From positions 89,746 to 153,745 of the forward strand of contig JADIIU010000021.1 in NCBI GenBank assembly GCA_027603945.1: DNA of 64,000 nucleotides, read 5' to 3'. The DNA comes from Terramyces sp. JEL0728. Lineage: Eukaryota > Chytridiomycota > Chytridiomycetes > Rhizophydiales > Terramycetaceae. The notes below the pieces were generated by a model. It saw nothing but the letters and a program-made list of their open reading frames with translations. It did no database searches and had not been told where the DNA came from. The stretch's first letter is position 1, and each line of letters opens with the position of its first letter. Positions 10,797 through 21,843 of the stretch are shown in pieces. The position numbers and the translations under genes were made by a program.

Positions 10797-13700
10797 ATGA
10801 AATCTATTTTGAGTTTACTAGGATATGAAAATAAAGAAAAAGGAATATTAGGACCTGCAGCAGCAATATTGGGGATTTTTAGTGTGCCACCTGTCAGTGG
10901 TAAGATTGGTTTAAACATAGATGGCAAGCTGGAATCAAAACGGAAACAAATGGCTGCCAAGGATTCAGATATCACCCTTGGCTCGACGGGAGATTTAGAT
11001 GCAACAGAAGATGGTAAAATTGAAAATCCTCTCGCATGTCAAGATACCATAGAAAAAACCTCCGATGGTAAAGTCGCGCATGGATCCGAAATTCAATTAA
11101 ACAAAGATCAAAATGACTTTTCCGGAGAGGTAGAATGTAACGGCATTGAGGATCCACTTCCACCTGATTCCCTGGACGAAACTCTGGATGGTAGCTGCTC
11201 AGAGAATCACAGTGATGGAATTTACGATCCATCCGCGATTTTGAATATTCAACAAGGCTCACCTGTGGATTCGGAGGTGGACGATAGCAAATCTACTGAT
11301 TCAGACCACGAAGAGTTAAATGAAAGCAAAGTCAACTTGGAAATTGAATCAGATGATGAAATGGAAGGAGATGATGCAGCATCTGACGGCAATGAAGGAG
11401 AATGTGATATATCCAATGTAGATGGAGTGGATATCGAGCACACAGCTATTGACAAAGAAGTAGAATTTATGAACAAAGTTACTGAGAGAAAAGTGCAGCC
11501 TTCTATCCTTAATTCAGACGGAGATGAATTACTTTCAAATACTGATGTAATCAAAGGTAGGATTTGCACTAACTTGCAGACACACCGAAGCATGAATTCG
11601 AAGACGAAAAAGAGGATTATACCCAAAATGTGCCAGAAGAAATGAGAACCATGGACGGGTTCGCAGATTTTTCAATCAACCCGGAAATATCAGCTGAAAA
11701 GACGCAGATAGATATCTCAAACATCCCAAAATCACCAATAGAGTTATCTGTTGAAGCAATTGAAAATATCTATTCCCAAAATGAAGAGAGTATCGCCTTG
11801 TACAATGAGATTAGCCAAAGTGATGAGAAAAATACTATGAAAAATGATAAATTACAAAAATTGGACATTAATGTATGTGATCCAGCATCAGATATGAATG
11901 TACACACCGAAAAAGTCACCGAAAAAGTAATCTCACCACTATCAGTGCAAGAAGCGTACGAGATTACAAACGGAAAGCTTACAATGCTGGAATGGGGGTT
12001 TGAAAGCAACAGCTATGCAAATAATCAAAGCAACATAGTACCTGCTGTTGCTACTACTTTTAAAGAACTCTCTTTCCAAAATGAACACTTTAAATTATCA
12101 AGTAGCAACCTGGATGTCGAGGAAATATTGTTTGCTTCACATAATCCCCAGCATTTGTTTAAAGAGTGCCGTGTAAAATTGAAACAAGAACTCTTGATGA
12201 ACGATCTCGTTACTAAACAATTTACCAACAGCAACAGACTTGCTAAGGCGCTACAAAAGAAGTTGACGGCAATCAAGTATTCCAATAGCCAACTGAAATA
12301 CGAAAGTCGAATGTACAAGAACAGTTATTTGAATGTAAAAGAAAGACTGTACAAGACCCAATTATGTGTTGATGAGCAGAATTTTACAATTACTGATCAT
12401 AAGAATTCAATTCAAAATTATAAGACGTCAATCTCTGAATGTGAGTTGAAAAACAAAGATGTAAATGAAAGCAATATAAAATATCAACAGGAAAATGCCC
12501 TCCTGTTAGCCAAAATCAAAGAATTGGAGGAATTTAATCAACAATACGAGAAAAAGGCAAAGAAAGGAATGCTGTTGCTGCAGGAAGAATTGATTTCTAA
12601 AGAAAAGATGCAAAGCTTGATAAAGAAAGCCAACTGGGAATTGGAAGAAAAATCTGCAGCCAATTCAAAGTTAAATGCTGATATTGCATCCCTAAGTTCC
12701 CAAATAAGCAATTTCAAAGGGAAAGTGCAAGAGTTATCCAGCAAGTTAGAAAATGAAAGACTGCTTAACAAACAGCAAGTTAAAGAAAACGATGGATTGA
12801 AGAATAAGAAACAAGAACTCACTGAAGAGATAGCTGTAATTTGGAACTTATATCTAGAAATTGGAACAAAAGTACAAAAATATGAAGGAAGCGTCCATTT
12901 CAAAGTTTAGTCAATTTGCTAAAGATGTTGCTGTTAAACAAAGTGAAACCTTATCCTCCATTTTGAAAAAAGTAGATGAATTGGATGGAAAATTTAATTT
13001 GGTAGCGGAGAAAGCAATATCACAAACATTGCAAATGGAAAAGGATTATCGAGAAAAGGGGATAAATCTAAAGAAAATCAACAATGCACTAAAAGTAGCC
13101 AACTACAAGGACAAAGACCAGCTAAAGAAGCAGAAATTGGAACTAGAGAGCTTTAAAGTGGTAATACGTCAGGAGAGTGCCTTGATCTCTGCATTAAATC
13201 TGAAAATGAAGCGAAATGAACTTGCAAGAAGACAATATGAAGAGAAAATGAGAGAATTAAAGATGTGTGTAGATAGCCTCAATAGCACAAACGAACAAGC
13301 ACTTCAGAAGCATAAAGATGAAATTGAAACTGTCAGTGTTGCCCATAAATCCATGGCCGGAGAATTAAACAGCAAGATCCTAAACTATGAATCACAGGTG
13401 GCCAGTTTAAATACAAAATTGTCTCGACAAACGGTAGAATTGCAAAAGAGCCAGAATGAATTTGTAATTACGAAAAAGGAATTGGTGAATGTTCAACAGC
13501 AGTTACTCCAACACACTGAGCATAAAGAAGACATTCTATCAAAAATTAAACGCGAAAACAATTTGTTGAAATCCAAAAGTTATTTACTAAACACGGAAAT
13601 AGCAAAGGATATTTCATTCTTCTGTGACCTGTTCAATTTAATGGACGAGGAAACACTAGATCAAAATCTGCAATTGGTTGCCGAAAAAGAATCAATTTCA

Positions 13701-14249
13701 CAGAATGAAATTCTTGTATCGATCAGAAGAATCATGCGGAAAGCAGTTTCATTCCTTCTAAAGTGTAAAAGGGAGCGAGATATTCTAAAAGGCAAAGTTA
13801 ACCGGTCCTTGAATCCAAGCGATGAATGGAAGAATATTGATCAAGATTGTCAGGATTTCGTCCAGACTTTGAATCATGTGAAAAACATTCACTTTGGAAA
13901 TGATACCAACAGAGATTTTCTTACCACCTGGAGAGGAGCAATCAATAATTTCGAAAGCATGACTGTGCAAATGAGAGGACTATCCAATTCGAAAGATATG
14001 GATTTGAAAAGACACCAAAATCTCAAAGAACTGACTTTCCTCAGGGTTTTCTTGAATGCCATAGAAAACCATCTCAAAATTACCTCATCCTCCACATTAA
14101 AAGAAAGGGTGCAACAAGTATTCCTCACTCTCTGCAATAACTCTTTTGAAGTTGATGAAGCCAGAAAGGAATTAAAGTCGGCAAAAGAAGCACTATCATC
14201 GCGAGATGACTTTGTCAGAAATTTATTACGCTCTTCTACGATAAGTTGA
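10797..14249 (+). CDS. Large coiled-coil protein, unassigned
   Basis: Exons 10797-11556, 11580-12835 and 12858-14249 encode 1135 residues; introns are 23 nt (11557-11579) and 22 nt (12836-12857). The N-terminus has a short hydrophobic stretch (GPAAAILGIFSVPPVSG) followed by about 350 acidic, low-complexity residues rich in Asp, Glu and Ser. From about residue 430 to 1000 the heptad pattern is typical of long coiled coil, rich in Lys, Glu, Gln and Asn. The last 150 residues look more globular. I recognise no family; candidates are spindle-pole, kinetochore or tethering proteins. It is transcribed in the same direction as NUF2 and just 32 bp after it, which is suggestive only. The 3' end lies 28 bp from the convergent RAD26 stop. 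The gene model is firm, because both splices restore the frame; the function is not. Confidence 0.8.
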
Positions 14250-14277
14250 TTTAAATACATAATTTATTGATTTCTGT

Positions 14278-17274
14278 TCATTCTTTTAATTTCCAGCCTT
14301 TAATAGCACCTTCTCGTTCTAAGGTAGCCATACCTTTTAACAGACCACGAAATACCACCATTTCATCCTTGTTAATTTTGTGTTTAAAATGATCCAGGAT
14401 TTGTGCGGAAGGAACGATACCCGGCGACTTTGACAAATAATCAAATATTTCGGTTGCCAGAAATCCATTGCTATTTTTGGCATTCGGGCTAGGGTTCGAC
14501 CGTTTCTTTAGATTGTTCAGGATGCTTGCACTACCACTCCTTTCTTCAGACAGCTTTGAACCACCACCGAATCTTTGTTTGCCTGCAAATCCAAACTTAC
14601 CGGTCCAAGTTGGCTGATGAACTTTATTTTCTTTCAGCTGTTTACGGGACAGTTTCAAGTTCTTTACTGCTTCTTCCGATACCCTTCTTGCTTCATCTTC
14701 CATAATTGCGTATTCTACAGTAGGTTTTAGTATGGCTTCGTGCTCTAATGCTGAGTGAACACCAGACTTGGCAAAAAGAGCCTCCAAAATACTACTATCA
14801 CCGGATTTGGATGCTGCCTGATCTGCTGGATGTTCAAAATTGTGCACTTTATCCACATTTTGCATTCTCATGTCTGCTTTCACTGCAACTTTCATGTCTT
14901 CAAACAAATTTTCAGTCTCTGTTGGCCCTTCTAGTTTTTCATCAAATGTGAACAGATTATGAAGATCATTCCTTTTGAAAAACCGTCTTTGTCTTGGGTC
15001 TTTTAGAATTTTGTTTGTAAGGAATTGCTTGAATATTTGTCGCTGGTAGATCTTTTCTTCGATGGTATGCGAAACCATTAATCTGTAAATTGTGACGTTT
15101 TTAGTTTGCCCCAAACGCCAACATCGTTCCCTAGCCTATTGTCAGAATTAATTATATACTTGCAAGTCAACAGAGGGATTCTATTGTTAGGCACAACATA
15201 CCCAATCTGGATCGTAAATAATACATCGATCAGCCCCGGTCAAATTGATTCCCAGCCCACCAACTCTCGTTGTCAAAAGAAACACAAAGATCTCCGAGTT
15301 ACTGTTGAATGAATCTACCAGAGTAGAACGTGTCTTGATAGGTGTAGTTCCATCCATTCTCAAGTATTTGTAGTCTAGATAAAGCATCTAAATACCAGTG
15401 TTTTGAATGAACTGCTCCATAATGTCGAGCATTTGCCTTGTTTGACAAAACAGCAACACTCTATTCCCCTGCATCTTCCACATCTGCAGTAGGTTTTCAA
15501 CAACAATCATTTTTCCGGATTTCTCAACTGTTCCAAACTCATCAACCTGCCAATTAGCATTTCAGTACATCTTTTTCAATTAGGTCAGGGTGGTTGCAGA
15601 TCTTTCGCAAGATATCAATACCAGATAGAACATGTTGCTTGCCGTCAAGGATTCGAGAGACTTCTTCAGAATTTATATATCTCAAATATTTCTACATTAA
15701 ACCAAGTGATACTTGTTTTTGGACAGGGGTAAGTTTACAAAATAGTATTTGCTCACTCTTCTGCGGCAATTGCTGCGCAACATCGACTTTCATTCTCCTT
15801 AGCATGTACGGCGAAATAAAGTCTCTTAGAATACACGCACATTTATAAGCAGTTTGCACTTGTATGTTGGTAGCGTTCGCATATCCCCCAATATTAATTG
15901 GCACTGCGAATTCGGACTGAAAAACTGGCAAAGTTCCTAGTCTTCCAGGATACACAAAATCGTATAGCGACCATAACTCGGTCAGGTTGTTCTGAATTGG
16001 AGTCCCTGAAAGTATAATTCTGTGTGGGGTCATTAAGCTTTTACAAGCCAAAGTTACTTTAGCATCAGGGTTTCTGGAATCAGTCTCGACTACCTTATCT
16101 TGTGACCTTCGTCCAAGACGCAATAAGCCCATTTCACCTTTCCCATCATCTCTTCATACAGAGTTATTGAGCTATACGTAGTAACAATCACATGTCCCTT
16201 CTCTGCAATTTTGTTTATCAGGGCATCAATTCCTTTGGATTTCACCGATGACTTGCTGATCTTTCGTCTTTTTGCAGGCATTTCCTCTTCCGACTCACTA
16301 TCATATCGAAATATACCACCTTCAGAAATGCCACTTCCAGAGGAGTGTAGGATTGCAACTCGATATGCCGGCCACCATTTATGAAATTCCTGTACCCATT
16401 GATTCAAAACAGTTGCAGGACAAACTACTAGTATTGGGCCCTCTAGGAGCTTAGAGTATCCCAATCCTGCCAAAAAGGCAACCAGCTGGACAGTCTTGCC
16501 TGCGTTAACATACATCAAACCTAATCCCATCTCATCCCCCAAAACACCGCCAACCTTTTGACGATGTAGTTCTACTATTAAATTCAATTACCCCAGAGCC
16601 ACCTTACGCAAGCTTTCTGGTAATCAAAAAGATGTGACGCGATGTCTCCTGGTACCTTGTATTCCCCAATTATTTCATCTTCAGCGACACCAGACGCAGT
16701 AGTCATTTCATCTTCGATATCGTTAGCAAAATCCAGTGTGTCTACATTTTCAGATTCAGGATTCTCATGCAAATATCTTTTCTTTCTTCGTTTCACAGCC
16801 CATCGAAGTAGTCTTCTTTGGTAGTAATTCTCATCTCCATCATCCATTGCATCTTCTTCCTCGTCTGAGTCACCCACATATAATTCGACAGAAGTGTACT
16901 CCTTGCCAGTTGCAATATCATCTTCTTTTGTAAATGGGTTGATCTTTCCAGTGCGAATGAGTCTTTCCCGATCAGATTCTTTTATCTCCTCATCTATGTT
17001 AGAAAGGTATACGATTTTCAAGTCTTTCTTTGATTTCCTTTTCTTGTTGGGTTAAAAATTCAATTTCTTCTAATATTTCATCTACTGGTTTCCCCCTATC
17101 CAAATATTTATTTAATTTTGTGTTTGCTGTCTGTAATTTGCTTTTAATTTTCTCTAGCCGTTTATTTTCAATTTCCCTCGTCTGTTCCTCAAATTCCCTT
17201 TCAGCATCCTGAAGAATTCTATTTTCCAATTCGTTTTCATCGGCAACGTTATCAACGAATTCAGAAATCTCCAT
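14278..17274 (-). CDS. RAD26: SNF2-family DNA repair ATPase Rad26/CSB (ERCC6)
   Basis: Ten exons encode 935 residues. Nine introns: 16994-17012, 16572-16591, 16500-16520, 16074-16093, 15692-15712, 15547-15568, 15375-15395, 15181-15201 and 15136-15159 (19-24 nt). Rad26/CSB is a DNA-dependent ATPase that remodels stalled RNA polymerase II for transcription-coupled repair. Visible motifs in order: Walker A GDEMGLGKTVQ, motif II LDEGHKI (the DEGH variant typical of CSB), [19 protein letters not shown], then [27 protein letters not shown] and RCWRLGQTK. The N-terminal 95 residues are coiled and charged, the C-terminal 280 residues basic with a winged-helix-like end. The third intron cuts Walker A and has an unusual GTTTGA donor. 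Exon 15160-15180 is only 21 nt. Length fits Schizosaccharomyces Rhp26. Confidence 0.95.
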
Positions 17275-17367
17275 TTCTTTTGGCAAAAAAACCTTTAGTT
17301 TGGCGAAAGCTTACACAAAGTGGCTTGGTTAGAGATAATTTCCTGTTAAAAAGATAAAACGGCTTTA

Positions 17368-20300
17368 TTAATCCAATTTTTGCTGGTTGACCAGTTGGTA
17401 GTAGGAGCCTTTTTGTTCAACCAGTTCAAAGTGAGTTCCGGATTCAATTACAGCCCCTGCACTGACTACCAGGATCAGATCAGCATTCTGAATAGTAGAT
17501 AGACGGTGTGCGATAACAATGGTAGTTCTACCCTTTGCTGCATTATCCAAAGCCTCCTGCACAACCTTTTCTGATTCAGAATCAAGGGCGGATGTAGCTT
17601 CGTCGAGCAACAATAGTCGCGGATCTCTGATCAATGCTCTTGCAATAGCAATTCTTTGTTTCTGTCCACCAGAGATTTGGCCACCCTTTTCTCCAACCAA
17701 AGTATCATACATGTCTGGAAGACCTTGAATAAATTCATGAATATTAGCCAGTTTGGCTGCTTCTTGAATTGCCAATTCGTCAACTGGTCCGACCGCACCA
17801 TAAGCAATGTTGTCTCTGATACTAACATTAAATAGCACTGGTTCCTATGGTAAGAATAGCGTACTTGTCCAACGATTCCCATATGTGATCGCAAATTAGC
17901 AATATTCCACTTGCTTACTTCAGTATTATCAAAATTAATTTGGCCACTCGATGGATCATACCAACGTTCGAGCAAGCCCATTACTGTCGACTTGCCACAA
18001 CCACTTTGCCCAACCAGAGCGATAGTCTTTCCTTTGAAAGCGTCCAAAGATAACCCTTTCAATACTTCAATGTCAGGTCTAGCAGGATAGGTGAATCTTG
18101 CATTCTTGATAGAGACATTTCCTTCGGCCTTTTCCTTCTTTTCACCGCTTTCAGTGGTTGGATCAATTGCAGATACTCTGTCTAAAACTGCAAAAATAGA
18201 AAATGCAGCTAATTTGGCTTTTGCTGCATCTGGCGTGTGATTATTGACTTGCCCTGTTAACATTGCAGTGAAAATAATTGTGAAAATTGCTCTGAATACA
18301 TCGCCTGTGTTGTACAATTCCCAAACAACAAGTCTTGAACCGTAGTAGAAAGATATAGCCCAAGCAAAGTGCAAAACACTTTGTGAGAATGCGAAACCAC
18401 CAGAGGTAAGGAAGGCACCTTTGACAGTAATCTTGTGCGGTAAAATAATACTGTCAAGATAGCGCTTATAGAAAACTTCTTCCTTGTTCAAAACTGCAAC
18501 GGTTCGAATAGTTGAAATGGCTTCAGAGGCTTTTTGACTGGCGGTTTCATATGCAGCTTTTGTTTTACTTCCAAATCCAACCAAGACCTGCAATTGCATG
18601 TAACCTGCTGCAGCAATCAAAGGAACCATACCCAAGATAACAAGGGACAATTGCCAGCATGAAATAAAGGCAATAATTAAACCAACAATTACACCAGCAA
18701 CGGATTGTAAAATGGCACCAAAGAATGGACCGGTTAGTCCCATAACCAAATTTGCTTCTTCAGACAATTTTGAAGTCAAAGCACCAGGAGCATTTTCTTC
18801 CATATCAAAGAATGAAATTTCTTGCTTGAGAAGAGCAACAAAAACATCGTAACGTACTCTTCTGGTCATTTTTTCACCACAATACTTCAGCAAACCAAGT
18901 TGTAGAAAGTTGGTGATGAAAGCACCACAAGCTAGCCCAACAAAAATCAAAGAGTAAGTATTGGTTAAAGAAGTGCCCAAAATAGTGAGGACTTTGGAGA
19001 AAATGATAGCAAAAACAGGTTGAATGCCGCCATTACACAAACCACCGAATATGCTAAGTTTAGCGTGAAATTACCCCAACGCCATCAATCCATATTCAGA
19101 CTTGTTGTACGACAATAATCTACCATAATCTAGCTTTCCTTCAATTTTCTTGACTTTTTCTTCATCTTTATCGATACTAAGAACTACAACTCCTTTGTCG
19201 GGCATGGCAGGGTCAAACTTTTCAGTTTGAGCAGCTTCGACTTGAGGAGAATTTTCACCGACTTTTGGAGATTGAGCACCATCAGTCTTCAACTCTTGTG
19301 CTTGGACAAGATTGTAATAGTTTCCTTTCTTTTCAAGTAATTGAGCATGAGTACCCTGTTCGATAATTTCACCAGCATCCATAACAACAATAAGATCAGC
19401 CTTTTTGACAGTTGAAAGACGATGGGCAATGATGATAGTAGTTCTGTTTGCAGAGGCAGTTTCCAAAGCAGCTTGCACTACTCTTTCGGATTCTGTATCT
19501 AAAGCTGAAGTGGCTTCATCAAGCAAAATAATGGAAGGGTCCTTGATAATTGCCCGAGCAATTGCAATACGTTGCTAAAATTAAGTTTATAATTACCTTT
19601 TGGCCGCCAGACATCATACCACCCGCTTCACCTACTTTAGTGTCCAGCTTGTCTGGCAACTTTTGAATAAAGTCCCAGCAATTTGCTTGGCGGCATGCCT
19701 TTTCAATTCTATCGCTCAAGTCAGGAGCGTTTGCGTGTTCAGTATCTAATCCCAAAATAATATTTTCCTTGATAGTGGTGTCAAAAAGCACTGGTTCTTG
19801 GGTAACCATACCAATATTACTTCTTAACCAAGAAAGTCTCAAACTTTTAATATCAACGTTTCCCAGCAAAACAGACCCATATACTGGATCGTAGAATCGT
19901 TCAAACAGTTTAACAATAGTGGACTAGTTTAAAAACAATTTACCTTTCCAGACCCAGATAATCCAACAAGCGCAACCGTTTGACCAGTCTTTACTTTCAA
20001 ATTAAACTTTTTCAAAATTGGAACATCCTTTCGGGATGGATAATGGAAGTCAATGTCCCTAAATTCGATATCTTGTTTAGCGGTTTCCAAAATTTCACCA
20101 GCTGGAGAAAGAGCATCAATTGGCGATACTCTGTCGATAGTTTCAAAAACACCCTTTGCGGCACCCAATGCAGAAGCAATAGCAGTGATGTGAGGAGTGG
20201 CATTACCCAATGAAAATGAACCAATGATAATTGCAAAGAATACGTTAAGCACATCACCAGTACTCATTACATCTGGTACAAGAGTGTTTCCATACCAGAA

Positions 20301-21172
20301 GGTAAGAGCATAGATATTGAACATTAAAAATTGAAAGAACCCAACACCAGCACCGTTTGACAACGCCAAAAATTAAAACATTGCTTACCTTTTTAATACC
20401 AGCTTTCTCTGCAGTATCTAAATGCTTGGCATACTTGGCAGCTTCTTTATCTTGACCGCCGAATGAAACTACAGTTCTAATGGATGTAAAAGTTTGTTGC
20501 GCAATTGCACCGGCTTCAGCGTAGGCATCCTGTTCTTGTCCTTGCCCGCCAGACAAGATTTTTGACATCAAGAATGCTGCGCCTGAGAGGAGAGGCAAAG
20601 TAGCAAGCAATACCAGAGCAAGTCTCCAGCCTCGGACAAATGCGATGACGTAACCAGTAATAAATGCACAAGTAAATTGAATCAATAGTCCGACCTTGTC
20701 TGAAAGGCCCTCCTGAATAATGTTGATGTCTGCGGTTAATCTAGAGTTCAAATCTCCAGTAGAAGTAGCATCAAACCAACCAATATCTTGTCGCAAAATA
20801 GAATAGAAAAAGTGTTCTCTAATTCGTTTGGATACGTTTTCACCAAACAAGATCCAGCAACTCATTTGAACATATGATCCTACAAAAGTAACAGCGCCAA
20901 TAACACACATCTTGAATTAGGATAGATTTTACCATAGTGACTGCAAAGCTCATATCTTTGTTCATCTGGTCCAAAAGCGCTTGATCTCCTGGCTTGTAGG
21001 AAACGAATGACTGAATGATTTGGCCAAAAAATATAGTCATGACTGGCAGTGTTGCTCCATTCTAAATTAATATATAAAGTACCACCATGGCAGCTAATGT
21101 TCCAATAACTACATATATGTAGTCTGCCGGCTGCGCGTACGATAATAACCTGAAGTACGAGACCGAGCTCAT
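17368..21172 (-). CDS. Full-size ABCB (P-glycoprotein/MDR-type) transporter
   Basis: Eight exons encode 1218 residues in the order TMD1-NBD1-TMD2-NBD2. Introns: 21062-21082, 20911-20932, 20367-20388, 19924-19943, 19575-19596, 19054-19074 and 17845-17864. NBD1 has Walker A GLSGSGKST (split by an intron), signature MSGGQKQR and Walker [16 protein letters not shown]2 has [17 protein letters not shown] and [12 protein letters not shown]. Such proteins export lipophilic drugs, lipids or farnesylated peptides (Ste6) from the plasma or vacuolar membrane; the substrate is unknown. The start at [10 protein letters not shown] is preceded by an in-frame stop. The linker around residues 600-650 is charged. 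The third intron, 20367-20388, ends in TG in place of AG; without its removal the frame is lost inside TMD1. AATAAA overlaps the stop codon. Confidence 0.95.
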
Positions 21173-21843
21173 ATTTTTTTAGTGGAGAAGTGGGTTTTTT
21201 GTTCCACGTCACTCTGGCCTTTCACAAGTTGAGTCATCCTCCCAACTTAACTTGGGTAACATTAATCGCTCATATGGATGTGAGTAGCTGCACAACATAT
21301 TTATAGACCTTTTAGGTAGCTTTGAAATAATGGGATTTACCATAATTTTTTGCTGATATTTACCACCGGACCGCGACGTGGAGTTGATCAGCTGGTCTAA
21401 AATGCTACTGGACTTGGCCATAAGACGCGGTCTAATCTCCAATTATTCTAGCAGCTATGGGTCTAAAATTTTGGCTCAGCTAACATTTTCTTTTTAAACC
21501 GCCGACCATTGCCGACCATTGCCGACCATTGCCGACGGCATTCGGGGATATATTTCCACTTGAAGTTGAAATTGCACCATAATCACATGAAAGTAAACTA
21601 CACAGCCAAGTAACACGTATGCAGACAACCAAAACAAGTGTGTAGACAACCAGAGTGTTCTGGGATTATAAAGTAAATATCTCTCTGGAATATCGTTAGC
21701 AGCACGCTACATTGAAATCTGAGCAACATTTCTCATGGCGGGTCTGCACATATGCAGGTAGAGAAACAACTTTAAGAGGGTAATTGATTTCGCGTTGCTT
21801 CTGTGAAAAAGAAAGTCGAAATTTCAAAATCCAGTTCTTAAAA
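21173..21843. promoter_or_regulatory. Divergent promoter region between ABC and OPT transporters
   Basis: These 671 bp separate the divergent ABC (minus) and OPT (plus) genes, one of the largest non-coding stretches in the window. It holds a short tandem repeat at 21501-21536 and a near-duplicate pair GCAGACAACC / GTAGACAACC about 30 bp apart near 21620-21652. An open frame at 21209-21442 on the minus strand does not resemble a protein and lacks support. Co-regulation of the two transporters is an inference from layout. Confidence 0.5.
21501..21536. repeat. Three-and-a-half tandem copies of a 10-bp unit
   Basis: The unit GCCGACCATT occurs three times head to tail, followed by a partial GCCGAC. 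The unit is more G+C-rich than the surroundings. It lies about midway between the divergent ABC and OPT transporter genes, so it may be a cluster of binding sites for a transcription factor recognising GCCGAC or CCGAC. Confidence 0.9.

Noticed and set aside
21209..21442. Minus-strand frame upstream of the ABC gene as its N-terminal extension
   Set aside because: The ABC start MSSVSYF is preceded by an in-frame TAA and the frame does not join by any short intron.
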